Source of the DNA: Abelmoschus esculentus
Lineage: Eukaryota; Streptophyta; Magnoliopsida; Malvales; Malvaceae
NCBI GenBank assembly: GCA_035048815.1
Contig: JAUCBN010000055.1
Coordinates: 3,948,501-4,012,500, forward strand
Reading direction: 5' to 3'
DNA length: 64,000 bases
A program made the translations under genes and the position numbers. Under the pieces are notes generated by a model. The model made no database searches and was not told the origin of the DNA. It saw nothing but the letters and a program-made list of their open reading frames with translations. Below, in pieces: positions 12,681 to 24,836 of the stretch. Each line of letters starts with the position of its first letter. The stretch's first letter is position 1.

Positions 12681-13240
12681 CTTATATTATAAAATATATA
12701 AACCAAAATGACTATTCATTTAAATATTAAGTTTTTTTATATTTTTTTTTAATTTTCCGATATATTTGAATTTCACCAACATTAATTAAACTCAAGAGGA
12801 AGATTAGAATTTGTTCACCATAAATTTATTTCTTCATATTTAAATAACCCTAAATCGATAAGCATTGTAACCGAATATTAAAACAACGGTTGTTGTTCTT
12901 AGAGGTCACGAATTCGAATATCAGTGATGTTAGTAGAGTAATTGAGCGATCAATGTCAAATGGTGAAGATTATATTTTAAAATAAATACTACCGTAATCA
13001 TTATTAATTAATTAAAAAAATATTTTTTTTCAATAACATGTACTCGGTGTAGTTCACCGAAGATGCATGAGATTGTATGTACTTAGACTGCATCATATAT
13101 TATCCTCCTCTAATAACTCATTGACTATGACCTGTCACTATAAATAATTAAGTTGACAAAAGGATTTTAATTTTAAAATTTTGTTCAAAGTAACGTAAAT
13201 TACTGTGATTCTTATCCAATATAAAACTGATTTTATATTT
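12681..13240. other. A+T-rich intergenic DNA
   Basis: No gene seen. Contains homopolymer-rich sequence and a short unique-looking stretch near 13030-13130. Confidence 0.6.
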
Positions 13241-13786
13241 GGTTTTGTTATACGCAACTCTCAGGATTACGTATAAGAACTATTAAGATTCCTATTATTA
13301 ATGTATATTTTTAATAGAATTTATAATATAATTATCTTTTAAAAAAAATAAATTTTAATAATTTAAAGTATTTAATATAATTAAACATTAAAATTTAAAC
13401 CCTAAAATCATAAACCATAAACCATAAACTTTAAAACCATATAATAATAAACCATAAACAATAAACCTAAAGCTATACGATCATGAAATCATAAACCCTA
13501 AAATCATAAGCAATAGATATTACACGTACATTATAAACCTAAACACTCATCATTAAAACCCTAAAAACAAATATCTAAATTCATAAAATAATAAAACCTT
13601 AAATGCCGAAGTTTAATTTTTTATATCATTATTAGTTATATTAAACGCCTTAAATTAATGGATGAGAATTATTGAAGAATATAATTAATTATTTTATAAT
13701 AAATTCTATTAAAGCGTAAAATAAACATTAAGGATACAAATTTTGGTAGTTCTTATATGCAGCCGTGGGATGTAAATAACAAAACC
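13241..13786. mobile_element. Small foldback / MITE-like element
   Basis: GGTTTTGTTATACGCAAC at 13241 has an imperfect reverse complement ending at 13786. The pairing extends about 50 bp, including TATAAGAACTA on the left and TAGTTCTTATA on the right. The 546 bp interior is A+T-rich with scattered CCCTAAA-like words. No target duplication was recognised and no protein is encoded. Confidence 0.5.
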
Positions 13787-13867
13787 TTCTTTTAAAAGAT
13801 TCCAAATTTCTATACTTTTCATAACATATTGCATTAAATTTTAATTATTTTTCTTAGGTATACAACT

Positions 13868-14136
13868 AGTGGCAGAACGTTTGGGGACTGGTTAAAACTT
13901 TTTCAAAATAGAGGTTTAAAATAAAATTTCAAAAATTAAAGGTTAAATTTTCACTTTTCTAATAGCAAATTGGGGTATAATTAATTATTTTTGAAAATTT
14001 CATAGGTTTAATGAGATATTTTGAAATTATTGGAGTATATTTAATTAACAACATTTAAAAATTAAACTTTAATATGATTTCTTAACAATTTGAAGAGACC
14101 AAATTCTAATTTTCCAAAATCTTATCTTCCGCCGCT
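13868..14136. mobile_element. Possible AGTGGCGG-family MITE, degenerate
   Basis: Begins AGTGGCAGAACG and ends TTCCGCCGCT, an imperfect inverted pair resembling the ends of the better preserved element at 63478-63700. The interior is similarly rich in AAATTTCAAAAATTAAAGG. No target duplication is clear. Confidence 0.35.
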
Positions 14137-14501
14137 CTATAAATTTACATTTTTGTTTATTAATATTAGTTATTTAATAATACAGACACATTTTATATCT
14201 GTAAACTTGTCAAAAATAGAGTTTTACATAAATAAATTATTCAAAGAAATTTAATTTTAAAATTATAATAAAAAACATTTCCCATGATTATGATAGAAAT
14301 TCAGAAAATATAATTAATTATCTAATAAATCATAACAAAACAACAACCCTAATGATGCATACAAACAAGCTGAAACTAGTATATAATTCAAGGATGTTAA
14401 TTTGTTTTTTCAATGTAACCAAACATTAAATAAAATTATTGTCTAGCAATCTTTAACCAATTATTTTGTTCATATTTTCATGTCCGAAGCCAAACTAGCC
14501 A

Positions 14502-15065
14502 CTAGGAGGAATCACACGGAGGGTAGCCCATACCATGGCGGCTGTTAGGGAATGCCATGAAAACGGTGCCGGAGACTGTTCCGATAACCACTGGCAAAGT
14601 CATGAGCAAAGTCTTCTCGGTTGATTCAAAAGACGGATAAAAACATCGTACAGTGTCGGAATCCAACAAAGACAAAGTAGCAAACACAATGATCGCAAAG
14701 AACGCATGAACGAAGTCACCAACCCTCAGTTTGTAGCTCGACAAGTCAACCGAATCCGAACCCGAATCCGAAAACAGCCAAAGTCCGTTAACCGTGACGA
14801 AACCGTAATGAATTGATCCATCACTGCCTTTGTAACTATCTGTGAAGCAAGAGACAGCACAAGAAAGGCCACAAAGGGAAATAAGGATGCTGGTGAGAAG
14901 CTTGTTCGCAAGGCTGCACTGTCCCTTGTTGGTTAAGACAGGGTTGAGGAACTGGAAGATGAAGACGGTTCCTGTAGGGAGGAGCTTGACGAGGTTGCCG
15001 AAACCTGAAAATGTTTTATCTGAGACTGAGGAGTTTGGAGGCGAAGAAGTGTTGGAACTAGCCAT
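14502..15065 (-). CDS. DMP family membrane protein (DUF679)
   Basis: Intact single-exon gene of 187 residues; the family is usually intronless and about 180 to 240 residues long. The Ser-rich N-terminus is followed by LVKLLPTGTVFIFQFLNPVL (residues 25-44), a hallmark of the family and the first membrane segment. Further hydrophobic segments are at about 53-75, 114-134 and 152-172, giving the expected four. Conserved CFTDSY (73-78), RVGDFVHAFF (114-123) and a short RHGMGYPP tail are present. DMP proteins sit in endomembranes, tonoplast or plasma membrane. Members act in senescence-linked membrane remodelling and, for the DMP8/9 group, gamete fusion. Which member this is cannot be said. The Met at 15065 is supported by length and by the TATA box about 106 bp upstream. 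A gypsy insertion begins 161 bp above the ATG. Confidence 0.93.
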   Translation of the reverse strand: MASSNTSSPPNSSVSDKTFSGFGNLVKLLPTGTVFIFQFLNPVLTNKGQCSLANKLLTSILISLCGLSCAVSCFTDSYKGSDGSIHYGFVTVNGLWLFSDSGSDSVDLSSYKLRVGDFVHAFFAIIVFATLSLLDSDTVRCFYPSFESTEKTLLMTLPVVIGTVSGTVFMAFPNSRHGMGYPPCDSS

Positions 15066-15170
15066 TTTAGGAAGTGAAAATTTAGAGGGTTCAATTTAGC
15101 TTTGGAAATTACAAGGGAAAAAGAGGGTTTGAGTGGACTTTTTTTTTGGCGAAGTTTGAGCCTTGAGGAG

Positions 15171-15178
15171 TATTTATA
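15171..15178 (-). promoter_or_regulatory. TATA box of the DMP gene
   Basis: On the minus strand this reads TATAAATA, 105 bp upstream of the ATG at 15065, a normal plant spacing (about 30 bp to the transcription start plus a short leader). The nearest retrotransposon base is 15227, so only 48 bp of original upstream sequence remains next to it. Confidence 0.65.
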
Positions 15179-15226
15179 AAGTGAAATTGGATAACTTTGC
15201 GAAGAGGAGTTAGAGAGGTTGCTTGT

Positions 15227-15863
15227 TGTCACGGCCTTAGCCCTCGTACTCTTAAGTGATTAAGCCGTGCGATACTTGAAAATGAATACATTCTAGACAA
15301 GTCAACCTTCCACACGTCCTTTATCAAGGACTAAACACGGAAGCGTCATCTCAATTAGCAACGGGTAACATAACCAGTCCAGCACAGAATCCCGCAGGGC
15401 CTAGCGAAAGCTAGGAGGCAACCCCATGGTTCTCACACGAGCGCGATAAGGGGTACTAAGGCACCAAACCATCCCTAGGGACACACCCTAGAGAGACGTT
15501 GTGCCATCCACTTGTCCCCCAATGCCCGCACACCTAGGCCTCACGTAGGCCTAGGAGAAGGTCACTTACACGTAGCTCCACTGCTAGCCTATTGCGAGAG
15601 GGATGGTGGAGACCCAATACCAATTCACTTCCCCCTAAAGAGCAAATAAAACTTACCAAATATGACGGGAGTAGATGTTGCTTTGTTCCAATAGGGGACA
15701 CTTTCTGGACAGGGTCTTCAATGCCTTCCAAAATCATCCCGACTCGCATCCTACTTGGCTGCTCCTTAGGGATTCCTCATATTAGCTCCGAAGTTCGCAT
15801 CTACTCAGTCTCGAACAAGTTAGTCACGGTAGGATCTCTATACAAGACGAGACAACTGTTACA
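15227..15863 (-). repeat. 3' LTR of the gypsy-type element
   Basis: 637 bp copy matching 28199-28867. On the minus strand it runs from TGTAACAGTTGTC (15863) to GGCCGTGACA (15227). It lacks the roughly 30 bp internal duplication (CCCTCGCACCCC) present in the other LTR. Confidence 0.88.
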
Positions 15864-15880
15864 TTCTCCCCTACTTCTTC
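15864..15880 (-). promoter_or_regulatory. Polypurine tract
   Basis: GAAGAAGTAGGGGAGAA on the minus strand abuts the 3' LTR, as expected for plus-strand priming. Similar purine modules lie at about 15925-15965 and 16259-16297. Confidence 0.75.
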
Positions 15881-16088
15881 TATCGATGTCCTCATCGATC
15901 TAGTCCACGACGGGTTAACCTTAACAGTCTCCCTCACTTCCTCTTTCGATGTCCTCATCAACGTTGACATAGACACTGAACCATCTGATAAGGCAAAAGA
16001 AACTCAGTAGAATTCATCTTCAAAATCAACTTGGTTTATGCTCCCCCACTTTTAATCTGATTGAGGTTTGAGCAAAATATCTACAACT

Positions 16089-16205
16089 AAACGATCCACA
16101 CGATCAAGTGCCTCTTAACTCGCTTGTGCCTTATTGAGCATGCTTTACCAACCAAACGATCCACACATACAAGTGCCTATTAACTCGCTTGTGCCTTATT
16201 GACCC
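16089..16205. repeat. Tandem duplication of about 65 bp
   Basis: Two adjacent imperfect copies share AAACGATCCACAC and CTCGCTTGTGCCTTATTGA. They lie in the non-coding 3' part of the gypsy-type element. Confidence 0.7.
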
Positions 16206-17899
16206 GGCTTTACCGCAGCTCACTCGGTTGTGACCGAGAAGGGGATGGCCATAACATTTTCTCCCCCCCAATTTGTCGACGTCCTCGTCGAATCATCGAG
16301 TTCAGTTTTATCCATTGGTTGGCTTCCATATCCACCTTGTTTAATGGTCCTCAACACGCTGATTGCCCTACTTTGTAGACAAGCAGACATCCGCTCAAAA
16401 CCCTTACAAAGGAAGCAACTTGGACCAATCAAGCTCAGTTCTGCTTCCCTTACTTGCAATTTACTTCAACGCTATCTAAAAAGATGTCAGTAACTCTGAT
16501 AGTTTTCCCTACTCTATTAGGCAAAGACCTATCGTCCAAATAGAGCATTCCTCTTGATTAAGCTCCGTTTGAACACATAGTCAATATCTTTGTATAATCG
16601 GAAAGCACACCCCGACTTTCTCATGATTCTGAGGGCACCACTGTACCTCGAAGAACTCATGGCCACATCTGCTAAGACAAAAGAAGCACCATTCTTCCTC
16701 TGAGTCTAAACGCGCCAATACGCAGAACTAAGTGAACCGCCAATTATGCCTCAACGATCACACGCTACTGTGCTGTAACCAAGAACCATTATTCTTTCAC
16801 GATACGATACATTGTTGCGTCACAACGAGAAACACCATCATGCACCAACAAGGATCAAGCCCCTGCAGTATACAGGTCTTGACATCTTCACCCTTGACAA
16901 TGTTCATATCCAACATGTAGCGTAAGAACATCTTGGCATGGTCTACTAAGTAGACTTCATCCACAGTGATTTTTTTCAATACACCCCTATTGGCCTTAGA
17001 GGGTACGTATTCTTAGTTGTGCGAGGGTTCATTTTGCATTCTTCCTCCTTGTTACATATAGCAAACATTGTCTAAGCGACGACCGATGGACGTTTCCTCA
17101 ATTCCGAAAAATAAGTCGTCAAAACTTATAAAGGATTACCTATCTTAACAGCATACACACAAAGAGAAAACCGACCAAACCCTTGGTTAGTTTAACTTAT
17201 CTTACCATAAAAAGTAAACGTACTATATAAGTCACCCGAGGCTTTTAGTTTCCCTCAAACTCAACACATTCTTCATAGCACCGAGATTAGGAATGTGTTC
17301 TATTAGCTGCACTTCTTCTCCAACCACAGGAAGCCCATACAGAAGCGAATAAGAAACTTTTGAGAGTAGTTTTCTTTTCATCTCCCCACTACTTCTTGTG
17401 GCACAAATACTGATAAGAGATGTCTCACTAGACTATTACATCAGGCGAGCTCCTTATACCAAATCAATTGACTTAGTAACACCCTTTTTTCAAAGCATCA
17501 GACGTCATTGTTTCCACTTAATCTCTATTTCAAATCACCCTTTAGAGGCTTACTTTTGTCATAAATAACACATATCCACACAAATAGTTTGGGCCCCATC
17601 ATATTGGAATCAAGTCCACTTGTGACAAAAACTATCATGACCCTCTATCGAGCTAGACATCCACCATCTCTGTGAGAGATTTTATCGTATATCCAGGATT
17701 AACGTTGTCACATTAGATCACACTCATGCTCGAACCACTAGTTTTGACGAAACTTGTTAGATTAATACTATAAGGGAAAACTTTCCTTTCCTCACCCCTT
17801 TCTTGAATTGGTTGTAGGTAACATCTTTTTATCCCCTCACAGAGTAATCGTTTCCAGATCCACACAGGTACAAACTCCTAGAACATTGAGCAACCTACT

Positions 17900-18250
17900 A
17901 TAGGTACGAGAATAGCTTGCCCAACTGACATAAAATCAAGTCCCAATACTACATTGAAGTCATCCATTCGTGTATCAGTGAAATCTACGTTCCTTTATAA
18001 CACCCTTATCTTGATCAACTCCTTTTTATTTTTAGAGTTTCCACAGATCGATGAAGCAGTTGGGTGGACTGTCTTTATTTGACCAACATCTCTAGACACA
18101 TCTACGTCCCATCTCCTAGTCTTTGTAGGAGAGATAAAGGTATTTGTTGCTCTTGTGTCCACTAGAGCCCACATTCTTTTCCCATTTAGGAATAAATTCA
18201 CGTACATCAAGGCCTTATTTGGATCTTTCTTTAAGCTACTTAGCTGAGAT
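17900..18250 (-). pseudogene. Retropepsin (aspartic protease) remnant of the gypsy-type element
   Basis: The minus frame 18210-17995 reads NGKRMWALVDTRATNTFIS. This corresponds to the VDTGATxTFIS active site of gypsy proteases with the conserved Gly changed to Arg. After a stop, DDFNVVLGLDFM near 17950 matches the second conserved block. This is followed by a degraded QLKKG-type linker, as found in Del/Tekay-like elements. Several stops follow. The catalytic Asp is kept, but the Gly change and stops make it non-functional. Confidence 0.75.
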
Positions 18251-18499
18251 TATAACGCTGTCAAAACCGGGACAAACCCATCTTGAAGGGGTTCAGTGGT
18301 ATTATTTTAGTAGGAGAGTTCATTGGGGCAACCCTTAAAGGTAGAGCTTCTACCGCATTCAACTCACCCCCAAGGGGCACTCGGCCAATCGATAAGGGCC
18401 CTAGCCCAGAAAAATAACCTGAATGAACTCAATTTTATCCGTCCCCAGATCCAAGGCCTTCATTCCCTTTATTCGATGTCGGCCCCTTTGTTCCTATCA

Positions 18500-19204
18500 G
18501 ACCCTATAGCTTTACATTCATTTGAGTTCTTGCTATACTCATTAAGACTCTCAACCACCTCTATGGTTGCGGCTACATCTAGAGGTTTTTATCTTTGTAC
18601 TTCGGTTCTATCCCAAGGTTTCAATCCCTCCAAGGAAGAGAACATATTGTCTTCCTCTGACATAACCCTAATGTCTAGCACTATCGTAGCAATTTCCCTT
18701 ACATATTCCCGAATATTCCCTTAGAACACTATAAACCTCCGCTTCTTTTAATTTGGACATCATACTCAACATTATCTTTATCGCTTTCCATGTAACTATG
18801 AAGCAAACGTCATCAACAAATCTTTGACAGCCACCATAACTTGTAACCCCCCGTCAAATACATCGATATTACTGTAACCTTTGTTTACATTTGTTTCCAC
18901 ATGTGAGGCTTCGAAATACGCTCTATGTCAAAATAAGAAATTCTTGAGCTCTTTTGCATCTCAATTTCCTTCATAACTTTGCGGTTCAGAAACTCTAGTC
19001 CACAGACCCTTGTCCACTGTCACTGAGTTTCCGAAAGTGACTTGCGTCAAATTAACTTAAACTCTTATCTCATCTAACTCAAATTCCATATGGCTCAACG
19101 CCTATTTGTCCTCTTTACCAAAGTCTTTGATAACTTAGCACGTTCTGTTTGAGTTTCCACAATTGTTCGAATTCTATCGTTCAATGTCACATATCTCAAG
19201 GCTG
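18500..19204 (-). pseudogene. Degraded gag of the gypsy-type element
   Basis: Minus-strand frames, shifted repeatedly, show a gypsy gag pattern: a MYLTGGYKLWW block near 18840, a REYxREF-like block near 18710, and SEEDNMFSSLEGLKPW-like sequence near 18640, ahead of the protease. The gag start lies beyond the nested solo LTR, to the right of 26717. Heavy decay; the assignment is by pattern. Confidence 0.55.
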
Positions 19205-19983
19205 TGTAACCCCCTCGGCTCGGTCTAAACGCCACCCGACCCGAACGAGCTACACGGGGAAAACCAAGGCTAATCCGGAGACTCGCCCCGATAAACGACC
19301 CTATTTTTTTCTTTTATCTTACCTAAATGCTTTAATTAGATCCTACATGTTCATACAAGGATTGAGTTCATTTGCAGTGGAAAAAGATGTAAAATTAGTC
19401 CTAATTTAACCAAACAAGTTTTAACCAAAAATGTAAGGTTCTCTAGATGCATAAAGGACCCTATAAGCATAGATCAAACTTCAAACATCAATTCTGGATG
19501 CGTAGTCACCTAATTCCAAAGTCAAAGCATATATATATATATATCATAAGCATAATCCAACATCAATAAACATGGCAAAACATACTTCAAAAAGTCTTAA
19601 CAATTCTTATAACTCAAAATCATAATAATTTCAATAATAAAGGTTCCAAAATAGAATTCCATACTAAATAATTCTTTAATCCATTGCTCTCGACTACCTA
19701 GGTTCATAACTTAAGGAAACGCATACTTGATCTAAGAAATACTAAAATAGGCACGATTGACTCTTTTGCTTTCCGATTGCTTCCAATGATTACTTATGTG
19801 TATTGCAAGGGAAAAAGAGAGTGATTAAGCTTAAAGCTTAGTGAGGGTAATAAAACATTTAAAACAACACTTGCAATGCAGCCCATAAATACTCAATTAT
19901 AAAAAATATAAAACAAGTCATGCTTTCATCAAAACAAGGTAAACACATGGCTAACAATGCCAACAGTAAAACCAACAAGTATT

Positions 19984-20223
19984 TGTTGAACCATGGTGAG
20001 CTGTCCATGGTGAGCTGTATAAATGAGCTGGAAAATTGTTATTACAATGCTGAAAACAAGGGAGAAAAAGACAAGAATGAAGAATGAACAAATACCCTAG
20101 CTCCATACATCTTGTAACCCTAATTTTCAGTATAAATATGTACTCACTCTTCTGTAAAATAAAAAACAAGCTGAAACAAATGAAAAACACCATTGTTTAA
20201 GGTCTCTTAAATTCTGCTTAACA
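19984..20223 (+). repeat. 5' LTR of the nested copia element
   Basis: 240 bp, TGTTGAACC to CTTAACA. Contains a tandem 14-bp duplication at 19991-20018 and a TATAAATATG TATA-like site near 20142. The primer site TGGTATCTA starts at the next base, 20224. Confidence 0.9.
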
Positions 20224-20309
20224 TGGTATCTATAGTTTCAGCAACGATCCTGGCTCTTTTTCTCACTTCTTAAACTTCTCCTTTTTCTCGCTTTCTGGTC
20301 ACCTTCAGC

Positions 20310-23300
20310 ATGTCACTTGGTGCAACCACCCCAGTGGGTCTTGTCGATAAAGCTTCTGATTCAGAAGAGAACTCCAAGAAGTCATTCTCCAACAAAATAA
20401 TCAACATATGCCTTGATGACACCAACTTTCTCCTCTAGAAGCAACAAGTTACTCTCATGATGCGTGGCCGTGGCTTGGAAGGATATCTCGATGGCTCTAT
20501 CACATCTCCTGTCAAACACCTAGAGGGTGCTGATGGAGTCAAAGTTCTCAACCCTGCTTACACCCGGTTCTATAAGCAAGATAGCTCCTTGGCTTCTTAG
20601 CTTCTCTCCACAGTAAGTCCTGATATACTTCCTCAACTGGTGGGAGCCGAGACTACAGCTTCTATCTAGAGCACCATTTTAGGCTTTTAATCTCAACTCT
20701 CCACCACACGCATAATGCACCTTCACTGTCATCTCAGGGAAATCAAGAAAACTGATCTTTCCATGCGTGCCTATATCATGCAAATTAAAGAGGTTTTCGA
20801 CCTGTTTGCCTCGTGTGTTCATCTTGTGTCAGCAGTTGAACACATTGTCACTCTTCTAAATGGTCTTCCACTTGAGTACGATCCTTTCGTGGCTATCATC
20901 TCAGCTAGTCGAGAGCCATACACTATTGAAGGAGCTGTTTCTATTCTTATTGATGCAGAATCTCGCTTAATTGATTCTATTCGTATGTAGTAGGCATCAA
21001 TGCCACTTATTACTCACCTTCAGGACCTAATGGCAGGCCATCCAGACAGGACACACCTTGTTATAATGGAGGAAGATTTAAAGGTCGTACTCGAGTTCAA
21101 TGCCAACTCTGTGGCAAACTTGGCCATCTTGTTGATCTCTGTTGGCACAGATTTGATAAAGCCTTCAAAGGTCTCTCCATTCAAGATGACATACAACCTC
21201 CTACACAAGCCAACACTGCTTGTTTTGACTCTCCTCAACAAATTAGTTATGATCCTGCATTGCTTCACCCACCACTTTTGATGCTGCTGAAAGTGCTCCA
21301 CCAACTGAAGAGGTGCATCTCAATACACTACTAGACACTGTTCCTACTTCAACAGTCACATGGACACCAAATTCGGGGGCACACATCATGTTACCAGCAC
21401 CACCAATACACTATTTTCTGATTCTCTATATTATGGTAAGGGACATGTACACATTGGTGATGGTTCTTCCTTACCCATCTCACAAGTAGGACATACATCT
21501 TTGTTCACTCCTACTAGAGCACTGTATATCACACAGCTTCTTCATGTTCCACAAATAACTAGGAACCTTCTTAAAGTTTCAAAGTTCACCAAGGATAATT
21601 CAGTTTTCTTTGAATTTCATGATCAATTTTTTTTATGTGAAGGATAAGCACACAAGGACCATTCTTCTTCAAGGAACTCAGAAAGATGGCTTATATCACA
21701 TTACTGGTGACTTGGCTCCTCCTCCAGTATCAGTTTTCTCTACTTCAGCTCATGTTGTTTCTCCCTTCTAGCTATGGCATAGAAGACTTGGTCATGCCTC
21801 CGCTGAAATAATACATCTAGTGAACAAATCCATTCCTATGGATAAGGATCTCATATGTACAACATGTCAAATGGGCAAGAGTCACACTTTACCCTATAAA
21901 CCATCCACTACTAGTTATTCCACCCCTTTTGAACTTGTTGAAATCGACCTATGGGTTCTAGCATCTATAAGGTCTAATGGATTTTTATATTACATTTCGT
22001 TTGTTGATATGGCTACAAGGCATTGTTGGATTTTTCTTCTCAAAAACAAGTCTGAAGTTGTTACTGCTTTCTCTTTATTCTATAAACTTGTGCAGACTCA
22101 ACATCACACTCAGATAAAAGCCATCCAAACTTATGGTGGCAGTGAGTTTCATTTTCTCCATACTACACTAGAACAGTTAGGCATCCAACATCGCATCACT
22201 TGTCGTTACTCCTCTCCACAGAATGGAGTTGTTGAACGCAAACATCGACATATAGTCGAGATGGCCCTATCCCTATTGGCAAAAGCCTCTATGCCTTTGA
22301 AGTTTTGGTACTATGTTGTACTTAGTGTTGTGGTTCTTATTAACATGTTACCCTCCAGAAGATTGGGAAACATTTCTCCCTTTCAACTTTTGTATGGCAA
22401 AGCTCCAGATTACAACTTTCTCAGGGTGTTCAGTTGTGAATTCTTTCCTCACACTCGGCCTTTTAACACTCATAAATTGGAATTTCGATCAAAATCTTGC
22501 CTCTTTCTTGGGTACTCTCCCAAACATCAAGGCTATCAATGTGTTGACACTACTGGTAGAATATTTCTCTCTCGCAATGTGGTCTTTAATGAACATGTAT
22601 TTCCTTATGCTGCTTCACATGAGTACAACATGGGAACTCGAACCAACAACTTGTCCACCAGGGTCCCTGTTTTCTCTTCAGAGTCACAACCTCCCACACC
22701 TACTGCTTCAGGTGATCCTCTTGGTCCAACCAATGGAGCTACTACTTCTACTACTCAGGCACCAGCTGCTACACCTCTTGTTGATCACACTTCAGCACCT
22801 GATGCAACTCCTGTTCCTGACACCAGTCCTTTTATTCCCAGTACTGTTGATCCTTCCCAGAGCATGTGTCACCAGCTGAAGCTTCTACTACTTCAGCACG
22901 GACTTCTTCAGTTGCTTCATCCTCAATAGGCTCTTTAGAATCTGCTCCACCACCTACTGTTCCAGTTCACAATGCACATCCCATGATCACTCGCAGCAAG
23001 ATGGGTATTTTTAAACCCAAACTTTATCACACACAGTTTGTTGATACACTTGCTAGTGTACATGAAGCACTTCAACATCCGGATTGGTCCACAACAGTCC
23101 TTCAAGAATACACAACTTTACAAAACAATGCAACTTGGGATCTGACTGAACTACCACCAGGAAAAAAGGCCATAGGTAGCAAATGGTTGTTTCGAGTAAA
23201 ATACAATGTTGATGGCTCAATTGCTCGATATAAGGCAAGGCTTGTTGCCAAAGGTTTCACTCAGATTACAAGCCAGGACTTCCTTGACACCTTCAGTCCA

Positions 23301-24608
23301 GTGGTGCGTTTCTTTACTGTTAATATTCTCATCTCAATAGCGGTTACGTAAAAGTGGAAAATCCATCAAGTGGATGTTAATAATGCTTTTCTCAAGGGTG
23401 ATCTCAAAGAAACAGTATATATGCATCAACCAGCTGGCTTTGTCACTTGTTCTAGCACAGGTTCTCTGCTGGTCTGTAAGTTAAAGAAAACCCTTTATGG
23501 CTTACGCCAGGCTCCTCGAAACTGGTTTCTCAAACTCAAAACACACCTCTGTGGGCAAGGATTTAAAGCTTCCTTAGTAGATTCCTCCTTGTTTATATTT
23601 CAGGAATCCACTATACAAACTTATATTGTTGTATATGTGGATGATATCCTTGTTACTGGCAACACAGAAGATCATATTATGCAGGTCATTTCCAATCTTC
23701 ATGACACATTTTCTCTCAAGAATCTTGGTCATGTTCATTTCTTCCTTGGTATTGAGGTTCATGTTGTTGACAATGGATTATTTCTGACTCATAAGCAGTA
23801 CATACATGATCTTCTACAAAAAGTTGGAGTTTACACCTTGAAACCCACCTCCAAACCTATGAATGCTTATCCCAAACTCAGTAAACACGATGGAGAACCT
23901 CTTCCAGACATATAACTTTATCGAAGCATCATTGGTGCACTTCAATATGTCTGTCATACCAGACCCGATCTTTCCTTCTCAGTCAACAAACTTGCTCAAT
24001 ATATGCAAAATCCTACTGAAACACATTGGCAAGTAGTGTTCGAATATTATGGTATCTAAACAGCACCATTGATCATGGTCTTTGGTTCCCTCCGCAATCA
24101 CTTGGTGATCTTCAATTTTTAGTCTATGCTGATGCTGATTGGGGTAGCGATGTTGACGACCGTCGCTCTACATCTGGATATTACATTACACTGGGATCAC
24201 ATACCGTCTCTTGGAGCTCCAAGAAACAACGCGTTGTCTCTCGATCCACAGCTGAAGCTGAATATCGAAGCTTGGTTGATGCTGCTGCAGAATTGACATG
24301 TCTACAATCTTTTCTTTCTGAAATGCACATCCTTCTCCAGCACACACCCACAATCTAGTGTGATAACTCCAACACCGTAAGCATGGCTGCCAATCCTGTC
24401 TTGCATGTCAAGACCAAACATGTGAACCTCGATCTTCATTTTATTCGTGAGAAAGTTGCTGCTGGAATGTTGTGTGTCAATTACATACCTGCTAAATTTC
24501 AGGAAGCTGATATACTTACCAAGCCGATACCTCTTCAGCATTTTGAAGCCTTTCGCAGCCATATCTCAGTTCAAAGTCTTCGACTTATTTGCACAAAGAA
24601 AACCGGGG
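20310..24608 (+). pseudogene. Broken copia gag-pol polyprotein
   Basis: Gag starts MSLGATTPVGLVDKASD at 20310 and has several stops. Protease near 21360 reads TPNSGA, with the catalytic Asp changed to Asn, followed by a frameshift to HHVTSTTN. The longest open piece (21820-22929) is integrase: LICTTCQMGKSHTLPY, VEIDLW, then QTYGGSEF where copia integrases have QTDGG (second catalytic Asp lost), and NGVVERKHRH with the Glu kept. Reverse transcriptase (23080-23915) has LVAKGFTQ, HQVDVNNAFLKGDL and an intact YVDDILVTG. RNase H (24100-24600) has YADADWGSDVDDRRSTSGY and KTKHVNLDLHFIREKV. Domain style fits the RE/Hopscotch side of copia. Stops near 23350, 23914 and 24357. Confidence 0.92.
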
Positions 24609-24611
24609 AAA

Positions 24612-24836
24612 TGTTGAACCATGGTGAGCTGTACAAATGAGCTGGAAAACTATTATTACAATGCTGAAACAAGGGAGAAAAAGACAAGAATGAAGAATTA
24701 CCAAATACCCTAGCTTCATACATCTTGTAACCCTAATTTTCGGTATAAATATGTACTCACTCTTCTGTAAAATAAAAAACAAGCTGAAACAAATGAAAAA
24801 CACCATTGTTTAAGGTCTCTTAAATTTTGCTTAACA
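24612..24836 (+). repeat. 3' LTR of the nested copia element
   Basis: 225 bp copy of 19984-20223 without the 14-bp duplication. The purine tract ACCGGGGAAA directly precedes it. Confidence 0.9.

Larger units (their letters stand above)
15864..17994 (-). other. Post-protease part of the gypsy-type element, no readable domain
   Basis: I see no reverse transcriptase or integrase signature in any minus frame. Features: three copies of a GAYGAGGACRTCGA plus purine-tract module (15864-16300) and a tandem duplication of about 65 bp (about 16089-16205, sharing AAACGATCCACAC and CTCGCTTGTGCCTTATTGA). Open frames are short and unlike known proteins. Confidence 0.6.
19984..24836 (+). mobile_element. 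Ty1/copia retrotransposon nested in the solo LTR
   Basis: LTRs at 19984-20223 and 24612-24836 both begin TGTTGAACC and end GCTTAACA. By eye they differ at about 8 substitutions, a 1-nt indel and a 14-bp tandem duplication (CCATGGTGAGCTGT) present only in the 5' copy. The right flank is ATTAT; the left flank keeps only ATT, consistent with a 5-bp duplication that lost two bases. The internal region has copia order with integrase before reverse transcriptase. Confidence 0.92.

Noticed and set aside
12866..12925. tRNA gene suggested by AGAGGTCACGAATTCGAATA
   Set aside because: The B-box is imperfect, there is no matching A-box at the right distance and no cloverleaf.
13380..13610. CCCTAAA-rich stretch as interstitial telomere repeat
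   Set aside because: The words are scattered and irregular (ATCATAAACC, CCCTAAAATC), not tandem TTTAGGG; similar text occurs in the foldback at 45340-45560.
18323..18724. Plus-strand 133-residue open frame as a gene
   Set aside because: Antisense to the degraded gag of the gypsy-type element.
22313..22879. Leu-rich 188-residue open frame
   Set aside because: It is the shifted frame of copia integrase, which explains the sequence fully.
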